Shown here: piece after piece, positions 43,341 to 54,900 of the stretch
Layout: each line of letters begins with the position of its first letter
Position numbering within the stretch: position 1 is the first letter of the stretch
Source of the DNA: Halicephalobus mephisto
Taxonomy: Eukaryota > Nematoda > Chromadorea > Rhabditida > Panagrolaimidae
DNA length: 64,000 nucleotides
Direction: 5' to 3'
NCBI GenBank assembly: GCA_009193035.1
Contig: SWDT01000009.1
Location: 518,962-582,961, forward strand
Translations under genes and position numbers: made by a program
Notes under the pieces: model-generated
What the model was told of the DNA's origin: nothing
Databases searched by the model: none
The model's input: only the letters and a program-made list of their open reading frames with translations

Positions 43341-44385
43341 TTATAAAAATTTAACGCCAGCAGGCACTCCTTCGTGTTCAACTATTGCTGCTCTTCCACT
43401 ATTCTGAAGTTCTTCAAGAGCCTTGATCAAGGTTCGGCGATTGATTCCGTGGAAAGCTGAAGTGAATAGGATTAGAGTAATAGTCAGAAACTGAGTACTT
43501 ACATTCTTGCAGAGTATCGTCACCGTCAATCAGATCGTCCAAAGTAACGACGTTGTTCAAGAATCCGTTAGACTGCGCCCAAGAGTAGATGACTTCTCCC
43601 CACTGAGCTGGACTCTGCCAATGGATATGGCACTGCTTCTTCGAACGATCAGTCCACTCGAGGCACTTCTTGGCTTCTAAGTAATCTAGCACTTTCAGAA
43701 TCCCGCTATGATCCAATCGACCTAAAAACGCACTATTACGAAAATTGAAAATAAGGGTTTTTATGAAGTTGTCTCAACATGGACTTGTACAAACCAAAGT
43801 GGTCTGAAATTTTGGTTTTGCGCAATAGTAACTTCCCCATTGATTTCTCAGGGACTATATTTCAATTAAGTAAATCCAGAAAGTCCTGAAGCAGGAATAC
43901 ATGGGGTATAAAGTCCACCCATCTTCGGGAATAAATTGTTATATATGAAAGTAAATATAAACAATGGGAAAAAACTAACATCAGGATACCCCTTCGAAAG
44001 CGGATTGCTTGCGAACAATAGTATGAATTATTTAAAAACTTACGGTTGATGGAGCGATTGTTGAAAAGTTCACTTTCACTCAATGCAGTGACGTCGGCGA
44101 TATAGAGATTGTTAGCACTACAATACCGAAGAACTAATTGACTCCAGGCTTCGAGTTGTTTCTCGCGAGTTGTGGCGTTTGGTTGGATACTGAAACAAAG
44201 CAAAAATGAATACATCAAGAGACCAGCACGGCAAACGCCACAATCACACTCCAAATATAAACTACATACAGCAAACTTGGATTTCACGGTGTAACGAAGT
44301 ACCACATGCACACTCATGTTTCATATATCAAGACTTACGTAAAGAACGGCGGAAAATCGTATTCCCACGGGAAAGCAAATGACAT
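43341..44385 (-). CDS. vps-25: ESCRT-II subunit VPS25
   Basis: Predicted 175 residues, against 176 in human VPS25. Exons on the minus strand: 44385-44339, 44189-44044, 43721-43503, 43456-43341, phases compatible. It begins MSFAFPWEYDFPPFF, the PPXF motifs by which VPS25 binds the VPS22/VPS36 core, and continues QPNATTREKQLEAW, ESELFNNRSINR, LEWTDRSKKQCHIHW, WGEVIYSWAQSNG, and ends GVPAGVKFL; two winged-helix domains. It acts on endosomes to sort ubiquitinated membrane proteins into multivesicular bodies. First gene of an apparent two-gene operon; no polyadenylation signal is visible before the next ATG. Confidence 0.95.
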
Positions 44386-44943
44386 GATCCGGCAATGAGA
44401 TTCACACAAATACGAAGACGATCAGGGAATCAGAAGATAGAAGAAAAGAGAAATATTGGAAAAGCCAAAAAGCTGGAAATTTTTTCACTTGCGAGCGAGC
44501 GAGCACAGAATTGTCTCGACACGAATCAAGTTTTTGAAGGGAAAACCGTAGCGCGCTCGGTTCTCCGTTGTTCTTTCTTTGCGTTGTTGACTGTTTCTTA
44601 TAATATCCTCATTTTTCCTCTTTTCCTGTCGTTTTTTTGTCCAATTTCATCAAAACCACCTTCAAACAGATCTCGTCTGTCTGTTAAGCACAAAATCATA
44701 AGAAGTTTTTGTTGTTTCATGCAGAGATTTTGTTCCTTCGGTTCCCCCATTCTCTCATTTTCCTTGTAAGTACCTGTTTTCTTCCCACAATATTACTGAA
44801 AATCCTCCACCATTATCGTTGTCCAACTATTTATAATAATTTCATCGCGATTTTACCTCAGTTTTTGAGTAAACGTGTGATCGATATATCGGTGTATTTG
44901 TCAGTTGATAACTTCTTAGGGTCCACCTTTGGCATAGCTAAAG
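44386..44943. promoter_or_regulatory. Divergent promoter region between VPS25 and eS6
   Basis: 558 bp separating two head-to-head housekeeping genes. It is richer in G/C than the distal spacers near 44480-44560 (GCGAGCGAGCGAGC, GTAGCGCGCTCGG) and pyrimidine rich near 44570-44650. The eS6 start is preceded by GGCATAGCTAAAG, giving acceptor AGs for trans-splicing. Frames here are taken as chance. Confidence 0.5.
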
Positions 44944-45771
44944 ATGAAGCTGAACATTGCCTATCCCGTCACTGGAGCACAGAAATCCTTTGATGTTGAT
45001 GATGAGAGGAAACTCCGCATCTTCTACGACAAGCGTATGGCTCAAGAAGTCGAGGCTGATGCTCTTGGAGAAGAGTGGAAGGTAAATTTCAGTTTCTTGT
45101 GCACGAAACTAATAGGAACATTCCAGGGATACATTTTCCGCATCGGAGGTGGTAATGACAAGCAAGGTTTCCCAATGAAACAGGGTGTTCTCACCAACGG
45201 ACGTGTCCGTCTTCTTTTGTCCAAGGGTCATTCTTGCTACCGTCCCCGCAAGGATGGAGAACGTAAGCGCAAGTCTGTTCGTGGCTGCATTGTTGATGCT
45301 AACTTGTCTGCCCTTCACTTGATCGTCGTCAAGAAAGGTAGGACCAGTATGAACGAATTTCACTCCCGGTGATTTTCAGGTGATGGAGAAATCGAAGGTC
45401 TCACCGACGTTTCTGTTCCCCGTCGTCTCGGACCCAAGCGTGCTACCAAGATCCGCCGTTTGTTCAACTTGAGCAAGGAAGATGATGTCCGTGATTACGT
45501 CATCAAGCGTACTTACCCCCTCAAGGAAGGCAAGGAAAGAGCTCGTGTTGTAACTCCAAAGATCCAGCGTCTTGTCACTCCTGAACGTTTGCAACGTAAG
45601 CGTCGTGCTGCCGCCCAACTCAAGAAACGTATTGAAAAGAGTCGTGAGGCCAAGGCTCAATACCAGAAGATGCTCGCCCAGTACACCAAGGAGCAGAAGG
45701 CTCTCCAAAAGGCTCGTCGTCACTCCTCTGCTTCGAGCTCCAAGTCCCCCAAGCACTCTGTCTCGAAGTAA
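44944..45771 (+). CDS. rps-6: 40S ribosomal protein eS6
   Basis: Predicted 246 residues, the usual length of nematode RPS-6. Exons 44944-45081, 45127-45337, 45380-45771. It begins [20 protein letters not shown] and includes [35 protein letters not shown] and [13 protein letters not shown]; it ends in the basic helix and the Ser-rich tail [11 protein letters not shown] that S6 kinase phosphorylates in relatives. Both introns are about 45 bp. Codon choice is strongly biased (many CGT, AAG, CTC), as expected for a highly expressed gene. Confidence 0.98.
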
Positions 45772-46739
45772 TTATGTTTGTTTGTTGAGTCTTCTTTTAT
45801 TCAATAAATTGTTGAAATATTGTTTACGTGGACTACAAGCTGAGTGTTAGTTATTGTGTTTGGGAAGGTTAATAATCCCACTGGTTTTCTGAACTTAGGT
45901 TTTATTCACCTTATTGCTCGATTTCATTTCCTTCTGTAAAGAAGTAGTCAGAAAATAGGTGGGAGGTCTTGTGGCGTTTACTGTACAATATGTAAAGCAA
46001 TCGAAACTAGAATTAAGCGATCAGAGGTACGAAGAAGTTTATCTTCCAGAATTCAATGGAAATCTATGAGTTTTTAAAATCGAGGATTTTAAGTTTTTCG
46101 AAAATTTTTTTACAGTAAGGGAATTTCGAAATAATTTTAAAATTTTTTAATTTGAAAATAATTTTTTTGAAAATTATAAATTTCGAACATATGTAAAATT
46201 AATAATAATTATTATTTTCTGGAATAATTTTAATTTTTGTTTATTTGAAAAATTTTGAATCACGCAATTCCGAAAATTTTAATTTAAAAGACGAAATTGA
46301 AAACTCATTTTCGAAATTTTTATTTCATCTTTATTAAATTAAATATCTCTATGAATAGATTTATATTTTGGAAATTAATATTTTTTTAAAAAATGGAATA
46401 TTTTTAAAAATAAAAAAAAATTTTTTTAAAATAAAAAAAAATAATTTTTAAAATAAAAAAAGTAATAATTTTTAAAAATAAAGAAATGTAATATTTTTTG
46501 CTGGAATAATACGACAAGGATATGATTTGTATGGTTATTCCTAACTGGAACTGTTGAGATTTCAAAATCTTTGATTTTCGAACTTGAACTAGTTCGATTC
46601 GAATTCGAAGTCTTTGATTTTCAAATTGGAATTGATTCGAAATCGGTTCAAAAGTTGGAAAATCGACAGTTCTGCTCTCAACACAACAATCGAGAGTCTC
46701 AGATGTTCTACAGTACTCCACATTCCCTGATATTCAGGC
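45772..46739. other. Intergenic spacer after eS6, no gene seen
   Basis: After the eS6 3' end the sequence becomes increasingly AT rich, with runs such as AATATTTTTAAAAATAAAAA near 46380-46490. Around 46560-46640 a run of GAATTCGAA-type half palindromes occurs. No reading frame is convincing. Confidence 0.6.
45803..45808 (+). terminator. Polyadenylation signal of eS6
   Basis: AATAAA lies about 32 bp after the eS6 stop codon, in TTCAATAAATTG, followed by T/G-rich sequence. Position and hexamer are typical for nematode 3' ends. Confidence 0.8.
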
Positions 46740-46990
46740 GATCGCTGCTGATTGTTCTCTAAATAGGTAATTTGCGATCGCTGCTGGTCGTTCTCTAAAT
46801 AGGTAATTTGCGATCACTATTAACTGAATATAATCAATGCATAAGAGCCTCTGAATGTAATCTTCAATAGATAGGATTCTAAGTAAGTGTAATCGATGGC
46901 GATGGTTGCAATCAAGCAAAGGTTGATTATAAATGAATGCAATCGAAGGTGTTTGATTACGTTCAGTTAGTGGTGATTGCAAATTACCTG
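46740..46990. mobile_element. MITE copy 3 with 36-bp terminal tandem duplication
   Basis: The core element 46801-46990 has inverted ends AGGTAATTTGCGATCAC and GTGATTGCAAATTACCT and internal AACTGAATATAATCA / TGATTACGTTCAGTT. It belongs to the same family as the copies at 14689 and 39170 but is shorter. Its left end is preceded by two copies of a 36-bp unit starting GATCGCTGCTG at 46740 and 46776. Confidence 0.8.
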
Positions 46991-47639
46991 TGTATAGTCT
47001 AGTTCCTATCCTGACAATGTCTAATAACTAATTTTTGGGATTTTGAAATCAAATTTTATAAAAATCAAAAAAATTAAAACCTTAAAAATTTTAATTTTCA
47101 TATATGAATTTCTTAACTGGAAATTTCAAAAGCTATTAAAAATGTTCAAAGATATAAATTCTTATTAAAAAACATGTTTTCGTAAAAATTTGAATAAGTT
47201 TAATTTAAAAAATACGAATAATTTTAAATTAAAAAATTTAAATAATTTTAAATTTAAAAAATTTGAATAATTTTAATTTAAAAAATTTAATAATCATGAA
47301 TTTAAAAAATACGAATAATTTTAAATAAAAAAATCTGAATAATTTTAAATTAAAAAATACGAATAAGTTTAAATTTAAAAAAATTTGAATAAATTTAAAC
47401 TTTTTTGATTTCCTGAAAACTAATGTTAGGAAAATGACGAGATGGTTAATTGTTTTTCTGCTTCTTTGAGCTTTTGTTTTTTTTCTTCCGGCTTTGGGAT
47501 ATTCTGGACGGAAATAAAAAGGACCTAAATGTGAGTGAGTTGTTTTGTTGATTATTTTATAAAACTTAAATTAGCTTTATTAGTCTTCAATAACTGAGAA
47601 TTGGAAAATAGTGACTAAGACGGAAGATAATTAAGTTTT

Positions 47640-48160
47640 CAAGTTACTGTAAATTTAATTGTTATTGAGAAACAAACTCGGATAGTGTCTATTTTAAATA
47701 ATTGTTTTTTTCAGTCACTATTCAAATTTGTTCATGTGGAATTTGGATAGTGACTGGAAAATTATTAAAATAATCACCATCAAAATTTACAATTTTTGAA
47801 GAATAATCAAACTTGGATAGTGTCTATTTTAAACAATTAATTTTTCAGTCACTATTTAAGTATGTGGAATTTGGATAGTGACTGAAAAGAAATTTAAAAG
47901 CAGTCACTATTCATGTTTACTTTCAGTAGACCAAACTTGGATAGTGACTGAAAAGAAATTTTAAAGCAGACACTATCCATGTTTACTTTCAGTAGACCAA
48001 ACTTGGATAGTGACTGAAAAGAAATTTAAAAGCAGTCACTATTCATGTTTACTTTCAGTAGACCAACTTTGGATAGTGACTGAAAAGAAATTTAAAAGCA
48101 GTCATTATCCAATTTTATTTTCAGTAGACCAAACTTGGATAGTGGCTAAAAAATGATTTC
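47640..48160. repeat. GGATAGTGACT palindrome cluster A, 66-bp period
   Basis: GGATAGTG occurs at 47873, 47939, 48005, 48071 and 48137, exactly 66 bp apart. Each unit also has AGTCACTAT or a variant about 30 bp later on the opposite sense, so every unit can fold into a hairpin. Looser copies extend left to about 47640. Confidence 0.92.
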
Positions 48161-48739
48161 CAAAAGTAGTCTATCAGAGGAGTGTTGTTAGTAAATTCAA
48201 TTTTCTAAAGTAACGAAAACCAAAAATATAACATAACAACCATAGGTCCTATTTTCTGGATTATTTTCATCTACATTGCCCAAAAGATGCTTATCCTATT
48301 CAATTGTCAACTACTCGAAGCTCAAGAAGCAGAGTCAAGCAGCAAGTCAACCTAGTTTAGGCTCTGAATGAGATTGACGGCTTTTCCTCTGTTTATTTGG
48401 AAAAACCGGTGAGTTTTATTTTGCCCGCGGGCAAACTAGCTAATCCTTGAAAAACTTAGTTTCCAAAATCTTTGTTTTAAAAAAACAACTTTTTTGGTGT
48501 TTTCGAAAAATAAATTTAAAAATTTTTTTAAAAACAAAATTTATAATTGTAAAACTTTTTAAAAATGTATTTCGAATATTTAATTTTTGGTAAATTTTCT
48601 TCCAAAAAAAGAAAATTTAATAAAAATGCGAAATTTCGTAAATGACGTGTGAAAATTTAAATAACGTGAAATTGAAAATAAGTTGTAATTCATTCTGTAA
48701 ATTTTTTAGATGGATTTTTTAAATTTTTTTAGTAAGTTT

Positions 48740-49140
48740 TTAAAAAATAAAAAATTAGAAAATTTTATTTATTATAATAGAAATTTTAATAATTTTTTTA
48801 AATTTATAGTTTTGTAAATTTTTGAATTTTTTAAATTTTTTTATTGAATTTTTAAAAAATAAAAAATGAGAAAATTTTATTTATTATAATAGGAATTAAT
48901 ATAATTTTTTTAAATTTATAGTTTTGTAAATTTTTGAATTTTTTAAATTTTTTTATTGAATTTTTAAAAAATAAAAAATTAGAGAATTTTATTTATTATA
49001 ATAGAAATTTGAATAATTTTTTTAAATTTATAGTTTTATAAATTTTTTAGTTTTTTAAATTTTTTTATTGAATTTTAAAAAAATAAAAAATGAGAAAATT
49101 TTATTTATTATAATAGAAATTTGAATAATTTATTTTTTTA
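48740..49140. repeat. 112-bp tandem repeat
   Basis: ATTGAATTTT recurs at 48843, 48955 and 49067, a constant 112-bp period. Units share AATTTTATTTATTATAATAG. Three to four copies, entirely A/T. Confidence 0.88.
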
Positions 49141-49379
49141 ATTTATAGTTTATTTTTAAAACTTTTTTCAAAAATAAAATAAAAATGTAAAATTTCGTAT
49201 TAGATGTAAATTTAGTTAAAATAAGTTTAAAAATAAATTATATTTTTGCAACTCTTCGAATAAATATGAAAAATTTGTTTTTTATTGAATCTTTTCTCAA
49301 AGAAAAAATAAAATAAACATGCAAAATTTCATATATCTCACGTAGATTTGGTTAAAGTAATTTCAAAAATAAATTTTAA

Positions 49380-49690
49380 CTCATTTTGGAAGTTTTAGAT
49401 GGATATTGAAAATCCTGTGTTTAGTTTTAGGAAATCTTTTTTTAAATTAAAATAAAAAATTAGTGAAATTTTGTATATTACAAATTTAAATAATTTAATT
49501 TTTGGAGGTTTTAGATGGATATTAAAAATCCTCAATCTGATTTTAGGAAATCTTTTTTTAAATTAAAATAAAAAATTAATGGAATTTTGTATATTACAAA
49601 TTTAAATAATTTAATTTTTGGAGGTTTTAGATGAATATTGAAAATCCTCTATCTGGTTTTAGGAAATCTTTGAAAAAAATAAAAATTTAT
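49380..49690. repeat. 116-bp tandem repeat
   Basis: GGAGGTTTTAGATG begins at 49504 and 49620, with an earlier partial copy (GGAAGTTTTAGATGG) near 49389. Units share AGGAAATCTTT and AATTTTGTATATTAC. Confidence 0.85.
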
Positions 49691-50519
49691 AAAATTTCAT
49701 ATATTATGTATAAATTTAAATAATTTTATTTTCGGAAGATTTTATAATTTTTGAACAAAAATCTTTAATTTCAAAATTTTCAAAATTTGTTTTCAATTTT
49801 TTTAAATATTTTAATTTTTGAACAAAAATCTTCAATTTCGAAATTTTGAAGATTTGTTTTGAAATAATTTCGTAAAAAATTTATTTTTAATTTTTAAAAT
49901 ATTTTTAAATCAAAAAAATCCGAAATTTTTTAGAAGATTATTAAAAATAAATCTGGATAATCTTAGTTTTATCCTTATTGCTCGAAATATATGTTTTTTA
50001 TTTAACAAAAATATTTTGCGTACCGATAAATAACAATGTTCCTTGTTTTTGGCCATTTTAGGAATCATTGTTTACTGAGGCTTTTTGGCTTTCATTTTTG
50101 CAAAGGTATCCAATATTGTTTTTTTCGAAACTAACAAAAATAAAAATGTATAATTTTAAAAAAAATATATAATTTATAATTTAAAAAAAAATAAAAATGT
50201 ATAATTTAAAAAAAAATATAATTTATAATTTAAAAAAAAATAAAAATGTATAATTTTGAAAAAAAATGTATAATTTATAATTAAAAAAATAAAAAAATGT
50301 ATAATTTTTAAAAAAATAAAAAAATTAATAATTTGAAAAAAATAAATAATTTGTAATTTTAAAAAATGAAAATTTTATTTTTTTAAATAAAAATATATAA
50401 ATTTTTCTTTTTTAAATAATAATTTAAAAAAAATTAAATAATGATTGTTTTTATACGGTAATTGTTGCTTTAGTTTTTATCCATTTTTTAAGATTTATAG
50501 CCGAATAAAAATTATATTA

Positions 50520-51440
50520 CTTTGAAAAAATAAGAAATTTCGTCGTAAAATTTCGGAAATTTTAAATGTGAATTTTCAAAACTTTCTAATCAGGATTAAA
50601 AAATTAAAATTTTATGTTTACGTAGATTTAATTTTTAAAAATTAATATTTTTTTAATTTGTACTATTTTAAAAATGATTTTTTTTACGAAAATTTGGTGA
50701 ATTGTTCCAACACGAAGTTTTTTGAACTTTCCAATCAGGATTAAAAAATTAAAATTTTATGTTTACGTAGATTTGATTTTAAAAAATTAATATTTTTTAA
50801 TTTGTACTATTTTAAAAATGATTTTTTTTTACAAAAATTTGGTGAATTATTCCAACACGAAATTTTGGAACTTTCTATTTGAGACCAAAAACTGGATTTT
50901 TATATTTACGTAAGTCTATTTCAAAAACATTTAGTAAATTCTGAATCATACTATTGTAAAAACGAAAAATATTTGTCATAAAATTTCGGAAAATTGTCTA
51001 GATATGAAGTTTGAAAATTTTCTATTTGAGACCAAAAACTGGATTTTTATATTTACGTAAGTCTATTTCAAAAACATTTAATAGATTCTGAATCATAGTA
51101 TTTCAAACATTCTAAATTTTTATAAAAATAATTTTTCTCACAGCGAAATTTTAAAACTTTCCAATCGGGACTAAAAAATTAAAAATTTTTATGTTTAAGT
51201 AATTTTAAATTTAAAGAATTTAATATTTTTTGAATCATATTACTGTAAAAAGTAAAAATTTAAAAAATCTTTCTCACAACGAAATTTTAAAATTTTCCAA
51301 TCGGGACAAAAAAATTAAAAATTCTGTTTAAGTAATTTTAGATGTTTTCGGAAGCATCTAGTGGACTTTGAATCATAGTATTTCAAACATTCTAAATTTT
51401 TTATAAAAATAAAAAATTTTCTCACCGCGAAATTCTAGAA
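50520..51440. repeat. Diverged tandem repeat of about 145 bp
   Basis: CAGGATTAAAAAATTAAAAT occurs near 50591 and 50735, and CTATTTGAGACCAAAAACTG near 50875 and 51022. Units share ACTTTCYAATC and GTTTACGTA or ATTTACGTAAG. Copies drift along the array. Confidence 0.75.
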
Positions 51441-51559
51441 GTTCTCAGTTGAGATCTAGAAATGTAAACATTTATTTTTTGTAATTCTAAAAAATTTCAA
51501 AATTAAGCATTTGTAAAATTTCCATTTTTTAAATAGAACTTCAAAATAAAATTTTAAAT

Positions 51560-52140
51560 ATCCTCAGAATTGAAGATTGGTCTTCGGAATTTAGAATTCT
51601 GAAAATCAATTTTAAATTCTGATTTCAGATTCAGAATCCACAAATTTGATTACTTTATTATAAATATTTTTTGTTTGGTTTTAGTTCCAGAATTGAAAAA
51701 TTAACGTTTAGAATACAAATCTTGCATAATTTAGAATTCTGAAGGTTAACTTCTGATTCTGATTTCAGATTCAGAATTTATGGGTCTGATTACCCTGTTA
51801 TAAGTACTTTTTGTTTAGTTTTAGTTCTAGAATCGGAAGACGAATATTTAGGATTCAAATCTTGCATAATTTAGAATTCTGAAAATCAACTTCTGATTCT
51901 GTCTTCGGATTCAGAATCCACAAATTCGATTACTTTATTATAAATACTTTTTGTTTAGTTTTAGTTCCAGAATCGGAAGACGAATATTTAGGATTCAAAT
52001 CTTGCATAATTTAGAATTCTGAAAGTTAACTTTTGATTCTGTCTTCGGATTCAGAATTTATGGGTCTGATTACCCTGTTATAAGTACTTTTTGTTTGGTT
52101 TTAATTCGAGAATCAGAACATAAATTTTTGGGACACAAAT
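51560..52140. repeat. 140-bp tandem repeat
   Basis: TTGCATAATTTAGAATTCTG starts at 51722, 51862 and 52002, an exact 140-bp period, with a further diverged copy to the left. Units share GGATTCAGAAT and TACTTTTTGTTT. Confidence 0.92.
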
Positions 52141-52479
52141 GTCTAGGACACGATTGTCTCAGCACGGTCTGGTTGGACTGACTTGAAGAGAAGACGACGT
52201 ATAGACTTCACTTTTGTGGTAACCAGTTTTCAAGTCAGTTGATCGAATCGGAAGCTCGAGTCAATGTTTGCGGTTTTTTCCGTTCCTTTTTTCAAAAAAA
52301 AAAATTGGAGACAATCATCGTTGAATTTGTTTCATTTTTGTGATTTTTGTTGATTTGTCAAATATCCTTGTTTTATTTCTTTGTCCGATTTTTGTTTTTT
52401 TAACAAATATTTGGAAATTATTGTTTGAATAGATGTTGAAATTCATGAAAAAAATTGCGGATAAATGTCCATTTTTCTT

Positions 52480-53080
52480 ATCGATCCTCAACAATGGACA
52501 CTATCCGAAATTAGTTTTGTTTCCCAAGAAAATAATTTCGGATAGTGCTCATTTTCGAGGATAAATTACTTTTTAGTCACTATCCAAATTCAGTACTATT
52601 TTAAAAAAGCAAACTCTAATAGTGTCCAATTTTAAGAATTAATAATTCATTTTCAGTCACTATCCAAGTTTGCATCTTTGGGAGAAAAACGAACCTGGAT
52701 AATGTTTATTTTTTACTATTGATCGTTCTCTTCAGTCACTATCCAAGCTCACTGTTGTATTTCCCAAGAAAATAATTTCGGATAGTGCTCATTTTCGAGG
52801 ATAAATTACTTTTTAGTCACTATCCAAATTCAGTACTATTCTAGGAAAGTATACTCGGATAGTGTCCAATTTTAAAAATTAATAATTCATTTTCAGTCAC
52901 TATCCAAATTCAGCACTGTTTTAAGAAAGCAAACTTTGATAGTGACTGGAAAAAGTAATAATCATAAAAAATAGACACTATCTAAGGTTGGTTCTTCTCT
53001 TCTCCAACTTCGCAAACTTGGATAGTGACTGGAAAAAGTAATAATCTTCAAAAATAGACACTATCCAAAGTTGATTTCTT
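52480..53080. repeat. GGATAGTGACT palindrome cluster B
   Basis: Alternating GGATAGTG(C/T) and AGTCACTATCC half sites, including two copies of a block TTTCCCAAGAAAATAATTTC (near 52521 and 52761, about 240 bp apart). This cluster is present in reverse complement near 63550-63890. Confidence 0.9.
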
Positions 53081-54289
53081 AATAATTATTAATAATAAAA
53101 ATGAAAAATGATTTTCAATCATCGTTAATCCAAATTCGTAAAAAACCGACCAAACCTTGATTGTTTACAATTTCGTGATTCATGCATCAATCTGTTCATC
53201 CACTTCCTCTTTTCCAAGCAAAAAAAACTTTCACTTACATCGACCAGTTTTTTCTTTTTCATCGATTTGGTTCTTTTTTCATCGATCAAAGCGAAGGTTT
53301 AATTTTTATCTTGATGGATATTCCTAGACATTGAAAAAATAAATTTAGATAAATAAGCATTTGTCCATTTTTTTACTTTTTTAAATTTTTATTTTTAAAA
53401 ATTTTTATTTTTTTTAAATTTTTTATTTTTAAAAATTTTTACTTTTTTAAAATTTTTACTTTTTTAAAATTTTTATTTTTTAAAATTTTTATTTTTTTTT
53501 TAAAATTTAAAAATTTTTTTTGATTGAGTATTTCCGGTTCGTTTTTTGCAAAAAAAAATCGAATTTGATCGTCCAGTCCTTCTGTTGATTATTAATCCCT
53601 CAGGCAATGTAGAAGAATTTCAGTTTTTAGTTACTAAAAATTTCGTAAAAATTAGTATTTTTAAAAAAGCAGTAGGGAATTGTAAAAATTTTTCGAATTT
53701 TTATTTTTAAAATTTCTTAATTTTTTGGATTTTTTTACTTTTAAAATTTTTTATTTTAAAATTTTCTAAATTTTTTTATTTTAAAATTTTCTAAATTTTT
53801 AAACTTCTTTATTTTTTAAATTTTAAAACTTTTAAATTTCTTTATTTTTTAAATTTCTAAATTTCTTTATTTTTTATTTTTTAAATTTATAAATCTTTTT
53901 ATTTTTTAAATTTTTAAATTTCTAAATTTCTTTATTTTTTAAATTTATAAATTTCTTTATTTTTTATTTTTACTTACTTCTAGTTACTATCTCTTGTTTC
54001 TTTTTTAGGACCACTTATCTCGGGTCTTGAAGAGGTCGAGCGTAAACTAACTGATTCGAAACAAAGCCACGGGCTCCATTTTCCCTTGATCCATCTTTTG
54101 TTTGTTTTTCGCGTCTTTTCCGAAAGCAGCATCTGTCAAAAAATCAATCTTGGCCGATTGCCCGTTCGATTTTGGGAACTAGCATTCCATCCTAAGAGCA
54201 ACTTGATTCAAATGCTCCAAAAATTCCAATTGATTCGATTTTTCAAGTCCGTCTAACCAGAAAATTTCCACATTTTCATCAATTTTTTC

Positions 54290-54900
54290 ATTTTTATTGG
54301 AAATTTCAATTTCGGAATCAGAATTCAAATTTTTCATAGATCTTCTTCGATGTGGATTCTGAAGTCAGAATTAAGACATTTTTTGTAAATCTTTTCTGAT
54401 TTGACTTTTGGGATTCTGGAGTCGAAATTGAAGTATTTTTATTGAATTTTCTAGAATCCGAATCCTGAAGTCAAAGTTGAAATATTTTTTTTAGATTTTC
54501 TTTGACCTGAGATTCTGGAGTCAAAATTTAAATTTTTTTCATAAATTTTCTTCGATCAAGATTCTGGAGTCAAAATTTTAATTTTTTTATTGAATTTTCT
54601 AGAATCCGAATCCTGAAGTCAAAGTTGAAATATTCTTCTTAGATCTTCTTTGACCTGAGATTCTGGAATTGAATTTTCAATTTTTTTCATAAATATTTTT
54701 CAATCAAGATTCTGGAGTCGAAATTTAAATTTTTTTATTAAATTTTCTAGAATCCGAATCCTGAAGTCAAAGTTGAAATATTTTTTTCAGATTTTTTTAG
54801 TTTGAATTCTGGAATTAAAATTTTAATTTTTTTATGAATTTTCTTCGATCAAGATTCTGAGATTCTGAAGTCGAAATTTTAATATTCTTATTTTTTACAA
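54290..54900. repeat. 148-bp tandem repeat
   Basis: CTAGAATCCGAATCCTGAAG begins at 54451, 54599 and 54747, an exact 148-bp period. Units share GATTCTGGAGTC and GTCAAAGTTGAAATATT. Outer copies are decayed. Confidence 0.92.

Noticed and set aside
46734..46982. 82-codon minus-strand frame
   Set aside because: Produced by the MITE and its 36-bp duplication; it has repeated peptide units from the repeat.
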